Shown here piece after piece: positions 1 through 7,313 of a stretch of DNA of 64,000 bases. The stretch covers positions 21,958 through 85,957 of the forward strand of contig JALNXB010000004.1 of assembly GCA_023230585.1 (NCBI GenBank), given 5' to 3'. The notes under the pieces were generated by a model, which saw nothing but the letters and a program-made list of their open reading frames with translations, did no database searches and was not told where the DNA came from. Position numbers and translations under genes: made by a program. The stretch's first letter is position 1. Each line of letters opens with the position of its first letter. This DNA is from a bacterium (GTDB lineage Bacteria > Ratteibacteria > UBA8468 > B48-G9 > JAFGKM01).

Positions 1-190
1 ATTTAACACCACCATCAACTGTTTGATGTTGAAAAACTTTGGGCATTTCGGTACCTAAAATAGCCGCAACCTTATCTACCCCTTCGGTGTTATAAGTGTA
101 ACTGTTCTGATTGACAAGAGATTCAAGAAACTTTTTTATATTTTCTTTTTCCTTACCTATTACTTGCCTTATTTTAGTAAGTTTTTCCAT
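1..190 (-). CDS. M20-family metallopeptidase, N-terminal fragment (runs off window)
   Basis: The first 63 residues of a minus-strand gene are visible; the rest lies beyond base 1. The start ATG (190-188) is preceded by AAGGAG at a good distance. The segment FLESLVNQNSYTYNTEGVDK resembles the N-terminus of M20 peptidases of the glutamate carboxypeptidase/ArgE type, where an amphipathic helix precedes a 'LV..xS.t.n.eGV' stretch. The zinc ligands of that family lie further downstream and cannot be seen. Substrate unknown. It is divergent from nfeD, with a 214-bp spacer between them. Confidence 0.5.
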   Translation of the reverse strand, partial: MEKLTKIRQVIGKEKENIKKFLESLVNQNSYTYNTEGVDKVAAILGTEMPKVFQHQTVDGGVK

Positions 191-316
191 TATATTGACT
201 CCTTTTTTGGTCAAAGTTTAAGTGTTAATAAATTGTCCTATCATTATAACAGAAAACAAGAAAATAAGAAACTTGAAGGGGGTTTAAGATTTTTTTGCAT
301 TCTTTCTTCTTATTTA

Positions 317-346
317 GTCATCCTAAACTTGTTTCAGTAACCTGCC
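317..346. repeat. Degenerate module B palindrome fragment
   Basis: The bases TCATCCTAAACTTGTTTCAG resemble module B (arms ATCCTGAA / TTCAGGAT, loop CTTGT) seen at 30558 and 48070. Several arm bases have changed, so the stem is imperfect. It lies in the 214-bp spacer between two divergent genes. Confidence 0.45.
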
Positions 347-368
347 TTTGCATTTCTTTTGTAGAATT

Positions 369-397
369 TTGACATTTGCAGTAAATTAAAGTAAATT
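369..397 (+). promoter_or_regulatory. Possible sigma70-type promoter for nfeD
   Basis: A perfect TTGACA (369-374) is followed after 17 bases by TAAATT (392-397), which matches four of six -10 consensus bases. A 10-bp tandem duplication, GTAAATTAAA twice (381-400), overlaps it. The predicted transcript would start at or next to the ATG at 405, so the mRNA would be nearly leaderless; AAAGG also lies only two bases before the ATG. Weak evidence in such AT-rich DNA. Confidence 0.3.
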
Positions 398-404
398 AAA
401 GGTT

Positions 405-1694
405 ATGAAAAAGATATTATTTTTAATACTTTTAGTAACGCTTTTAGTCTCACCACAAAAACTGTTTTCAAAAGAGAATGTAGGATACATATTAAATGTT
501 GATAGTTCTATTGGACCTATCACCTATTATCAAATAAAGAGTGTTATTAGGTTAGCAGAAAAAAATAGAGCCGATTTTATTATACTTGTTATAGATACAC
601 CAGGTGGGTTGTTATCCTCTACAAGAAAGATTGTACAAGAGATTTTATCAAGCGAAGTTCCAGTTATATCTTACATATCTCCCAGGGGGGCTCAGTGTGC
701 TTCAGCTGGTGTTTTTATTGCTCTTTCAAGTCATATCATTGCTATGTCCCCTGCAACAAATATTGGAGCTGCTCACCCAGTTAGTCTTACCTCAAACTCT
801 GATGAAACTGTAAATACAAAACTTGTAAATGATACAGTAAGTTTTATTAAAAGTATTGCTGTTCACAGAAAAAGAAATCCCGAGTGGGCTGAAAAAGCTG
901 TCAGAGAAAGTATTTCTTCAACAGAGATAGAAGTTCTTAAGGAGAATGTTATTGATGTTATTTCCCAAGATATTTTCCAACTTACTTCTGAAATAGATGG
1001 TAAAAAAATTATTATAAATGAACGTGAAACTATTTTAAATACTAAAAATCCGAAAATTATTCCATATAAAGAGAGTTTTAAAGAAGATGTTCTAAAAGTT
1101 ATAGCACACCCAAATATAGCCTATATATTGTTGATGATTGGTTTTGCAGGTATTCTACTTGAGTTTTATAACCCTGGTTTTGGAGTGCCAGGAATAGTGG
1201 GAACTATTTCTTTAATTCTTGCTTTTTTTGCCCTCCACGCATTACCTATCAATATTGCTGGAATTTTTCTTATTGTTGCAAGTCTTATCTTTTTTGCAAT
1301 AGAAGCTGTTACCGCTTCCTTTGGGCTTTTTATTATTTCAGGTATCGTTTCTCTTTTTTTAGGTTCTATGCTTCTGTTTAAACCTACTGCAGATGTTAAT
1401 ATCCCATATTTTTTAATATTTACAATTTCATTTTTTGTTTCTTTGATGCTCTTTTTGTCATTATTCTTTATAATTAGAACAAAGAAAAAGAAAGTTACTA
1501 CAGGAAAAGAAGGTATGATAGGGGAGAAAGGTAAGACTTTAACTGCTTTATCACCTGAAGGAACAGTTTTTGTTCACGGAGAATACTGGACAGGTATTTC
1601 AAATGAAGAAGAAATCCCAGCTGATACTGAGGTTGAAGTAATTGATATCACTAATTTTAAACTTACTGTTAAAAGAACAGAACGGAAAGGGTAA
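405..1694 (+). CDS. NfeD-type membrane-bound serine protease (ClpP-class)
   Basis: A 429-residue protein with an N-terminal signal/anchor (about residues 3-20), a ClpP/SPP-like protease domain to about residue 220, four or five membrane helices (about 235-365), and a C-terminal OB-fold NfeD domain (about 375-427). The segment GAQCASAGVFIALSSH places the likely nucleophile at Ser100; Lys149 in SFIKS is the likely partner of a Ser-Lys dyad. Archaeal and bacterial relatives cut membrane proteins such as stomatins. No stomatin (slipin) gene is next to it here, although that pairing is common. The start is fixed by the signal sequence. The next gene is 121 bp downstream. Confidence 0.85.
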   Translation: MKKILFLILLVTLLVSPQKLFSKENVGYILNVDSSIGPITYYQIKSVIRLAEKNRADFIILVIDTPGGLLSSTRKIVQEILSSEVPVISYISPRGAQCASAGVFIALSSHIIAMSPATNIGAAHPVSLTSNSDETVNTKLVNDTVSFIKSIAVHRKRNPEWAEKAVRESISSTEIEVLKENVIDVISQDIFQLTSEIDGKKIIINERETILNTKNPKIIPYKESFKEDVLKVIAHPNIAYILLMIGFAGILLEFYNPGFGVPGIVGTISLILAFFALHALPINIAGIFLIVASLIFFAIEAVTASFGLFIISGIVSLFLGSMLLFKPTADVNIPYFLIFTISFFVSLMLFLSLFFIIRTKKKKVTTGKEGMIGEKGKTLTALSPEGTVFVHGEYWTGISNEEEIPADTEVEVIDITNFKLTVKRTERKG

Positions 1695-1696
1695 AG

Positions 1697-1740
1697 ACAT
1701 AGGCAAGGATAAAAGAGGAGATTGCCACGTCATTTAAAAA
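1697..1740. repeat. Module D fragment with a GGCAAGGATAAA element
   Basis: The spacer after nfeD contains GGCAAGGATAAA followed by GGAGATTGCCACGTCAT. The same GGCAAGGATAAA occurs near 57102, again followed by repeat modules, and inverted near 48256. The AGATTGCCACG part is module D. This looks like a decayed copy of the window's intergenic repeat family. Confidence 0.5.
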
Positions 1741-1815
1741 CACTCCTCCCAACTCCACAAAACAGCAATAAAAGTAATATAAACATTATTTAACATCCAA
1801 ACAAAGGAGTAGAAG

Positions 1816-2460
1816 ATGAAAAATTTTTATGAGACTGATATTTGGCGTATCTTTAGGATAATGGCTGAGTTTGTTGAAGGGTTTGAAGCTCTTGAAAAAA
1901 CTAAAAACGGGATAACAGTTTGGGGTTCAGCAAGAGTTAAGGAAGATAATATTTGGTATAAAAAAGCCGTTAAAACTGGGGAATTACTTGTAAAAGAAGG
2001 TTATTCTGTTATTACTGGTGGAGGACCCGGTATAATGGAGGCAGCTAACAAAGGCGCTTCGCTTGCTAATGGGGATTCTATTGGGCTTAATATAGAACTT
2101 CCACACGAACAAAAACCTAACCCTTACATTAAAACTCTTATATCTTTTAAGTATTTTTTCACGCGAAAAGTTATGTTTTTAAAGTATACAAAAGGATTTA
2201 TTATTTTCCCAGGCGGCTATGGAACTCTTGATGAGTTTGCTGAAACCATTACATTGATACAGACTCGACGTATTCACAAATTTCCTATTGTGCTTATGGG
2301 TAAAGAGTATTGGGAAGGGCTCCTTAAATGGTTAGATAAGAGATTATTGGTTGACGATTACATAGAAAAACAAGATTTAAATCTTTTTCAGATAGCAGAA
2401 GAGCCAGAAGAGGCTATAGAGATAATTCAGGATTTTCGTAAAAATAATATCCCTTACTAA
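1816..2460 (+). CDS. LOG-family (TIGR00730) Rossmann-fold nucleotide hydrolase
   Basis: A 214-residue protein with the two signatures of the LOG / lysine decarboxylase-like family: GGGPGIMEAANKGA (about residues 74-87) and PGGYGTLDEFAE (about residues 132-143). Characterised relatives remove ribose 5-phosphate from nucleoside monophosphates, including cytokinin ribotides; in bacteria the true substrate is usually unclear. The N-terminal extension before the Rossmann core (about 35 residues) is normal for the bacterial subgroup. AAAGGAG stands seven bases before the ATG. It converges on glmM. Confidence 0.85.
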   Translation: MKNFYETDIWRIFRIMAEFVEGFEALEKTKNGITVWGSARVKEDNIWYKKAVKTGELLVKEGYSVITGGGPGIMEAANKGASLANGDSIGLNIELPHEQKPNPYIKTLISFKYFFTRKVMFLKYTKGFIIFPGGYGTLDEFAETITLIQTRRIHKFPIVLMGKEYWEGLLKWLDKRLLVDDYIEKQDLNLFQIAEEPEEAIEIIQDFRKNNIPY

Positions 2461-2545
2461 TTCTCTTAAATTTTAAATTAAGAAAGTTGACTTTTTGATA
2501 GGAAATCTTATTTGAAAAGACCGTTTTGATACTGTTAATAACGGA

Positions 2546-3904
2546 TTATTGGCTATTTACAAACTGATATATTTCAGAAAGATACGCTTTTGCAATAGAT
2601 TGGTTTTCTCCTTCAACATATACCCTTAAAATAGGTTCTGTCCCTGAAGGTCTAATATGTATCCAGCCATCTTTTCTTATAATTTTTATACCATCATCAA
2701 GGTTTACTTCTTCGTTTTTACTATATTTATCTCTTATGGCTTGTAATATACTGGTTTTCTTGACTTCTTCTAATACCAATTTTTCTTTTATCATAATATA
2801 TCTTGGTAAAACTGATAGTATTTCGGAAACTTTTTTATCTTTAACTGCCATAAGTTCAAGTATAAGAGCCATTGCAACATAACTATCTCTACCGTAATGT
2901 ATTGAAGGTAAAATAACTCCACCGTTACCTTCACCACCTATAATAGCATTCTTTTCTTTCATCTTTTCAACAACATTTACCTCACCAATCTTACTCCTGT
3001 AAACATTTACATCAAACATATTTGATACATACTCAATAATTGAAGAGGTAGACAAGTTGACTGCAACAGAGCCTCTCTCTTTTTCAAGAATATTTAATAC
3101 CGATAATGCAAGGGTTAACTCTTCACCAGGTATAACCCCATCTTCACAAACAAATGCCAACCTATCACAATCTGGGTCTTGAGCAAACCCTATATCTGCT
3201 TTTTCCTCAACAACTTTTTTAGATAACTCTTTAAGGTTCTCAGGTAACGGTTCAGGATTATGAGAAAAGACACCGGGCGGTTCTGCGTTTATAACCACCG
3301 TCTTACAACCAAGTCCTTCTAAAAACAAACGGGTTTCAAAAGCCCCTACCCCTTGGCAAACATCAACAACTACTTTAAATTTCCTCTCTCTTATTTTTGC
3401 AAGGTTCACTTTATTATATATATCATTAAAAAAAGATTCTCTATATGTTTCGTTTTGAGAGGAAATTATTTTACCAGGTTGAGAAGGTATTTGATAAGAA
3501 TCAATATTCTTATATATACTTAAAAACTCTGCCCCTTCTTTTTCATTTAGAAAGGTCCCTTTAGATGATACAAACTTTAAACCGTTATACTCTTTAGGGT
3601 TATGGCTTGCAGATATCATAACACCGCATACATTGGGATTCTTCTCTATTATGTATGTAAGTAGAGGAGTTGAGCCAACATTTAGATCTATAACATTTAT
3701 TCCAGCAGAAAGTAGCCCAGACAAAAGAGCATACTTTAAAGTTGAACCGCTAATTCGTGTATCTTGCGCTACAAAAACATCCTTACCGCTTGAATAAACT
3801 CCAAAGGCAAATCCAAATTTATAAACAGTTTCAGGAGATAATGGTAACGGGTAAATACCTCTAATTCCTGCAACGCTTATAATAAGTTTTTTCTCCATAT
3901 TCAT
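2546..3904 (-). CDS. glmM: Phosphoglucosamine mutase / phosphohexomutase
   Basis: A 452-residue alpha-D-phosphohexomutase with four domains. The phosphoserine loop MISASHNPKEYNG puts the catalytic serine at Ser100. The metal loop DPDCDR supplies Asp243, Asp245 and Asp247; GGEGNGGV is the sugar-binding loop and RPSGTEPILRVY the phosphate-binding loop. GlmM converts glucosamine 6-phosphate to glucosamine 1-phosphate for UDP-GlcNAc synthesis. The sugar loop GGEGNGG is of the GlmM/archaeal type, but phosphomannomutase activity (which would feed GDP-fucose) cannot be ruled out. Last gene of the rplU-hflX-nrnA-truB-glmM operon; AAGAGG precedes the ATG. Confidence 0.75.
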   Translation of the reverse strand: MNMEKKLIISVAGIRGIYPLPLSPETVYKFGFAFGVYSSGKDVFVAQDTRISGSTLKYALLSGLLSAGINVIDLNVGSTPLLTYIIEKNPNVCGVMISASHNPKEYNGLKFVSSKGTFLNEKEGAEFLSIYKNIDSYQIPSQPGKIISSQNETYRESFFNDIYNKVNLAKIRERKFKVVVDVCQGVGAFETRLFLEGLGCKTVVINAEPPGVFSHNPEPLPENLKELSKKVVEEKADIGFAQDPDCDRLAFVCEDGVIPGEELTLALSVLNILEKERGSVAVNLSTSSIIEYVSNMFDVNVYRSKIGEVNVVEKMKEKNAIIGGEGNGGVILPSIHYGRDSYVAMALILELMAVKDKKVSEILSVLPRYIMIKEKLVLEEVKKTSILQAIRDKYSKNEEVNLDDGIKIIRKDGWIHIRPSGTEPILRVYVEGENQSIAKAYLSEIYQFVNSQ

Positions 3905-3913
3905 TATTACCTC

Positions 3914-4591
3914 TTACAATTGTTCCATCTTTATAAAGACTTTTTCTAGCCCCATAGTTTCTATATCTTCAAGTGTATAACTATCTTTTATGAGAAAATT
4001 ACCTACCTTGGTTCGCTTTAATTCTGTTTGTGTTCCTCCACAACCAAGTTTATTACCTATATCTCTGCATAAGGCTCTAATATAAGTTCCTTTTGAACAA
4101 ACAACCCTAAATTGTATATAGGGTATTTGAAGATTTAAAAGTTCAATATCTTTAATAAAAACTTTTCTTGGGGAAGGTGCAACTATAACACCTTTTCTAT
4201 AATGTTTGTATAGTGGCTTACCTTTATGCTTAATAGCAGAAACAATAGGCGGTATCTGCTCAATCTCTCCTTTAAATCCCCTAACTACTTCCATAACTTG
4301 AGATTCATCCACAGATACTGGATTTTCTTCTACTACTTTTCCGTCAATATCGTCGGTATCAGTCTTTTTTCCAAGAACCATTTTTGCCACGTACTCTTTT
4401 TCCATTCCCATAAACATAGTAGCTAATTTTGTTGCTTTACCTATACATACAACAAGAACCCCCTGCGCAAGAGGGTCAAGGGTTCCTGAATGACCAATCT
4501 TTTCTTTAATATTATATTTTCTTTTAAAAAACCTTATTACATCGTAGGAAGTAATACCTGACGGTTTATTTACCACTATTATTCCGTTCAT
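3914..4591 (-). CDS. truB: tRNA pseudouridine-55 synthase TruB
   Basis: The 225-residue reading begins MNGIIVVNKPSGITSYDV, the canonical TruB N-terminus. GHSGTLDPLAQGVL carries the catalytic Asp39. TruB makes pseudouridine 55 in the T-loop of tRNAs. A longer reading frame extends upstream by 37 codons, but that extension is encoded within the 3' end of the nrnA-like gene in another frame and has no TruB similarity, so I start at 4591. It overlaps the upstream gene by 26 bases, implying translational coupling. The protein is short: the C-terminal PUA domain is minimal or absent. Confidence 0.92.
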   Translation of the reverse strand: MNGIIVVNKPSGITSYDVIRFFKRKYNIKEKIGHSGTLDPLAQGVLVVCIGKATKLATMFMGMEKEYVAKMVLGKKTDTDDIDGKVVEENPVSVDESQVMEVVRGFKGEIEQIPPIVSAIKHKGKPLYKHYRKGVIVAPSPRKVFIKDIELLNLQIPYIQFRVVCSKGTYIRALCRDIGNKLGCGGTQTELKRTKVGNFLIKDSYTLEDIETMGLEKVFIKMEQL

Positions 4592-5567
4592 TATTCTTTT
4601 TAATCTCCGCAACAATTTTTTTAATAGATTCTGATATAGATAAATTCTCCAACTCGCACCCTGCTGCCTGTTTGTGCCCACCCCCACCAAACTTTCTTGC
4701 AACCGTTTCTACATCATACCCATCCTTACTTCTTAAACTAACCTTAATATTCTTGTCTTCTTTTAATAAAAAAACAGTTTTAAATTCTTTTAAAGCAAGC
4801 AACATCTCTACAAAACCTTCTGTGTTTTCTGCTGTTGTTTTAGTTGCTTCATACATTTTTTTGTCAACATACATCCAAGCAATTTTTTCTTTCAGGTTAT
4901 AGTCTAAAGTTTGTAAAGAAAGAGTAAGCAACTCAATATATTTTAAAGGTTTTTGCATATAAATTTTTCCAGATATTTCTGCAGGGGATATACCTGTATC
5001 GAGTAATTTCTGGACAGCGTTTAAAGTGTTTTTACCTACATTATATATAAAACTACCTGTATCTGTAATTATTGAAGTATAAAGACAGATCGCTTGCTCC
5101 TTTGAAAGTTGGTCGTATCTTTCCAGGACCTTCAGTACCATCTCTCCTGTTGAGGAGTAACCAGCATCAACAAAATTAATTGTCCCAAAACAAGTATTCA
5201 AAAAATGGTGGTCAATATTAATTATAGTAGATGTTTTTTTAACAAAGGAAGCAATTTCTCCTGCCCTTTCCAGAGTGCCACAATCTAAAACTATACTTAC
5301 ATTTGGCTCAGCAAGAGATTTGCTCGGGGAGTTTTTTATATCATTGATATAAGGAAGAAAATTATAGATTTCAGGGGCTTTATCTTGATTAACTATCTCA
5401 ACAGTTTTTCCAAGTTTTTTAAGGAGAAGATATATGGCTATTTCACTTCCAAGCCCGTCTCCATCAATATTATAATGAGAAGTTATAATAAAATTATCTT
5501 CATTATTAAAAAGAGCAACTATCTTATCTATTAGTAAAGTTTCTTTGTCAAACTCTTTCATAGTCAT
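4566..5567 (-). CDS. DHH/DHHA1 phosphoesterase (NrnA-like oligoribonuclease / pAp phosphatase)
   Basis: A 333-residue protein with the DHH domain: SHYNIDGDGLGS (about residues 30-41, metal ligands), VLDCG, NIDHHFLNT (the DHH motif), and a C-terminal DHHA1 domain ending in FGGGGHKQAAGCEL. NrnA enzymes degrade nano-RNAs and remove the 3' phosphate from pAp. Bacterial nrnA is often beside truB and the rbfA/infB translation genes, as here. It overlaps hflX by 20 bases upstream and truB by 26 downstream. AAGGG nine bases before the first ATG supports the start at 5567 over the ATG two codons later. Confidence 0.85.
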   Translation of the reverse strand: MTMKEFDKETLLIDKIVALFNNEDNFIITSHYNIDGDGLGSEIAIYLLLKKLGKTVEIVNQDKAPEIYNFLPYINDIKNSPSKSLAEPNVSIVLDCGTLERAGEIASFVKKTSTIINIDHHFLNTCFGTINFVDAGYSSTGEMVLKVLERYDQLSKEQAICLYTSIITDTGSFIYNVGKNTLNAVQKLLDTGISPAEISGKIYMQKPLKYIELLTLSLQTLDYNLKEKIAWMYVDKKMYEATKTTAENTEGFVEMLLALKEFKTVFLLKEDKNIKVSLRSKDGYDVETVARKFGGGGHKQAAGCELENLSISESIKKIVAEIKKNNERNNSGK

Positions 5568-6666
5568 ACAGATTTTCCCTTAACCTTTCTTTAAGGTTTT
5601 CTATCCCCTCGCCTGTAACAGCTGAAACAAGAACGCCATCACTTAGATTGTTCTGCATAATGTTTTTTTCTTCTGGTGCCAATAAATCTATCTTATTATA
5701 AACATCTATCCTTTTTTTATCGTCTACACCAAGCATTTTGAAAACGTCAGAAACAGTGTCTTTCTGTCGTGCAAGATTGTTTTTTGATATATCAAAAACA
5801 ACCATTATCAGGTCAGCGTATTTTACTTCTTCAAGTGTTGATTTGAACGCTTCTATCAAATGGTGCGGTATATTATAAAGAAGTCCAACAGTATCACTTA
5901 CAAGACATATTTTTTCATTACCAATATGAACAGCCCTGGTAACTGGGTCAAGAGTAGCAAACAATTTGTTTGCTACATATAAATCCGAAGAACTCAACCT
6001 ATTCAAAAGTCTACTTTTACCAACATTTGTGTACCCCATTAGAGCAACTACAGGAAAATTTTCTCTGCGTTTTGATTCTCTTATAATTTTTCGGTGTTTT
6101 TCTACACCTTTTATTTCGCGCCTTAACTTATATATTCGAGATTTGATTCTTCTACGATGAACCTCAAGTTTCATTTCGCCAGGACCTTTTGTAGCAAAAC
6201 CTCCTCCTATTCTTGATAGTTCAATACCGTGTCCGGTCAAGCGAGAAAGAATATAATCAAGTTGTGCCAATTCAACCTGAATCTTACCTTCTTTGGTTTT
6301 AGCGTGGTTACCAAATATATGAAGAATTAGTCCAGTTCTATCTATAACTTGTAAACCCAAAGATTCTTCTAAATTTCTTTGTTGGATAGGTGATAAGTCA
6401 TCACTGAAAACAATAAAAGATGGGGTTAAAACATCTGTATCTTTCTTTAATTCATTTAGTTTACCTGCCCCGAGATAAGTAGCAGGATTAACATAGTTAA
6501 GTTTAATTAAATATTCTTTAAGAATTACAAACCCAAGAGTGCGAGATAACGATTGGAGTTCAGTAATTTCTTCTTGTGTATCTCTGGTATATCTTTTCTT
6601 AAAATTGACAAGAAAAATCTTTTTACCTACAAATGGTTCGTTAGGTAATTGGTCAATATTTTTCAC
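5548..6666 (-). CDS. hflX: GTPase HflX
   Basis: A 372-residue protein with the HflX N-terminal domain (about 15-190; signatures DRTGLILHIF and HAKTKEGKIQVELAQL) and a GTPase domain. The G1 loop is GYTNVGKS (211-218), the G3 region DTVGL, and the G4 motif NKIDLL. HflX is a ribosome-splitting GTPase acting on stalled 70S ribosomes after stress. The glycine-rich loop linking the domains (GGGFATKGPGEMKLE) is intact. The start codon is GTG and overlaps the rplU stop by four bases, so translation is probably coupled. Confidence 0.93.
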   Translation of the reverse strand: MKNIDQLPNEPFVGKKIFLVNFKKRYTRDTQEEITELQSLSRTLGFVILKEYLIKLNYVNPATYLGAGKLNELKKDTDVLTPSFIVFSDDLSPIQQRNLEESLGLQVIDRTGLILHIFGNHAKTKEGKIQVELAQLDYILSRLTGHGIELSRIGGGFATKGPGEMKLEVHRRRIKSRIYKLRREIKGVEKHRKIIRESKRRENFPVVALMGYTNVGKSRLLNRLSSSDLYVANKLFATLDPVTRAVHIGNEKICLVSDTVGLLYNIPHHLIEAFKSTLEEVKYADLIMVVFDISKNNLARQKDTVSDVFKMLGVDDKKRIDVYNKIDLLAPEEKNIMQNNLSDGVLVSAVTGEGIENLKERLRENLYDYERV

Positions 6667-6980
6667 TTTTGGACAATATTCTCCACCTTTAAAACCATCA
6701 AACTATCTCTATACCCAATACCTCTCTTATATCCTGTTTTAGCTTTCTTCTTAAAAGAATAGATTTTTTTACCCTTTTTCTCGCTAATAATTTCACACTG
6801 AACAAGAAAATTTTTAAGTTTTTCTTCCTCAACAATAATTGAGTCTTTATCGTCAAGTATACATATTGGAGTAAACTCTACCTTCTCTCCAACTTTTTTA
6901 TCTTTCAATTTTAGTATGGTAAACTCCAAACCTTTTTTTACTCTAACTTGTGTTCCACCTAAATCTATTAATGCATCCAT
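6663..6980 (-). CDS. rplU: Ribosomal protein bL21
   Basis: A 105-residue protein with the bL21 layout: a beta-barrel start (ALIDLGGTQVRVKKG, where most bL21 have AVIKTGGKQYRV) and the basic C-terminal segment KKAKTGYKRGIGYRDSLMVLKVENI that contacts 23S rRNA. The sequence is divergent at the N-terminus. AAAGGAG lies before the ATG. Unusually, it leads an operon with hflX, nrnA, truB and glmM, and no rpmA (bL27) or obg follows, although rplU-rpmA-obg is the common bacterial order. Confidence 0.85.
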   Translation of the reverse strand: MDALIDLGGTQVRVKKGLEFTILKLKDKKVGEKVEFTPICILDDKDSIIVEEEKLKNFLVQCEIISEKKGKKIYSFKKKAKTGYKRGIGYRDSLMVLKVENIVQK

Positions 6981-7039
6981 TTGTTTTCTCCTTTATTTTG
7001 CATTTTTTATAAAATGTTCTAATTTTGTTTTTTTTCCTC

Positions 7040-7265
7040 GCCTGCTAACAACCTCCCCTCACCTTGAATCCTCTTCCCTAAGGGGAGAGGCGAGTGGGGC
7101 GGAGATTGCCATCTTTTGCCTTCAGCCCCTCGGGGGGTGTTCGGGATAAATCCAGAATAACATACAAGGGTAACCTCATCCCATTAACTTCTCTGCAAAC
7201 CCTTGGGGACTTACTACCCTAATACCCTCAAGGGAGAAGGTAAAGAGAGGTGCATTTTTTTTCGC
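7040..7265. repeat. Intergenic mosaic repeat cluster (modules C, D, F)
   Basis: The 333-bp gap between rplU and valS holds no gene. It contains module C (7051-7096; CTCCCCTCACC then an AGGGGAGAGG arm), a D-like GCGGAGATTGCCA (7099-7111) and module F (7171-7220; CTCATCCCATTAAC then CTCTGCAAACCC). The same segments recur at 11860-12200, 17465-17640, 44565-44735, 48180-48350 and 57210-57345. Local GC content is clearly higher than in the genes. Confidence 0.75.
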
Positions 7266-7313
7266 CTTCGACGACTTTATCTTTACCCGCTAACTTAAAT
7301 ACATAAGTAATTA

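Noticed and set aside
2461..2545. Terminator between LOG gene and glmM
   Set aside because: Only a five-base arm (CCGTT / AACGG) with a long loop and no good T-tract in either direction.
4592..4702. 37-codon upstream extension of TruB
   Set aside because: It lies inside the 3' end of the nrnA-like gene in another frame and shows no TruB similarity; MNGIIVVNKPSG at 4591 is the family start.
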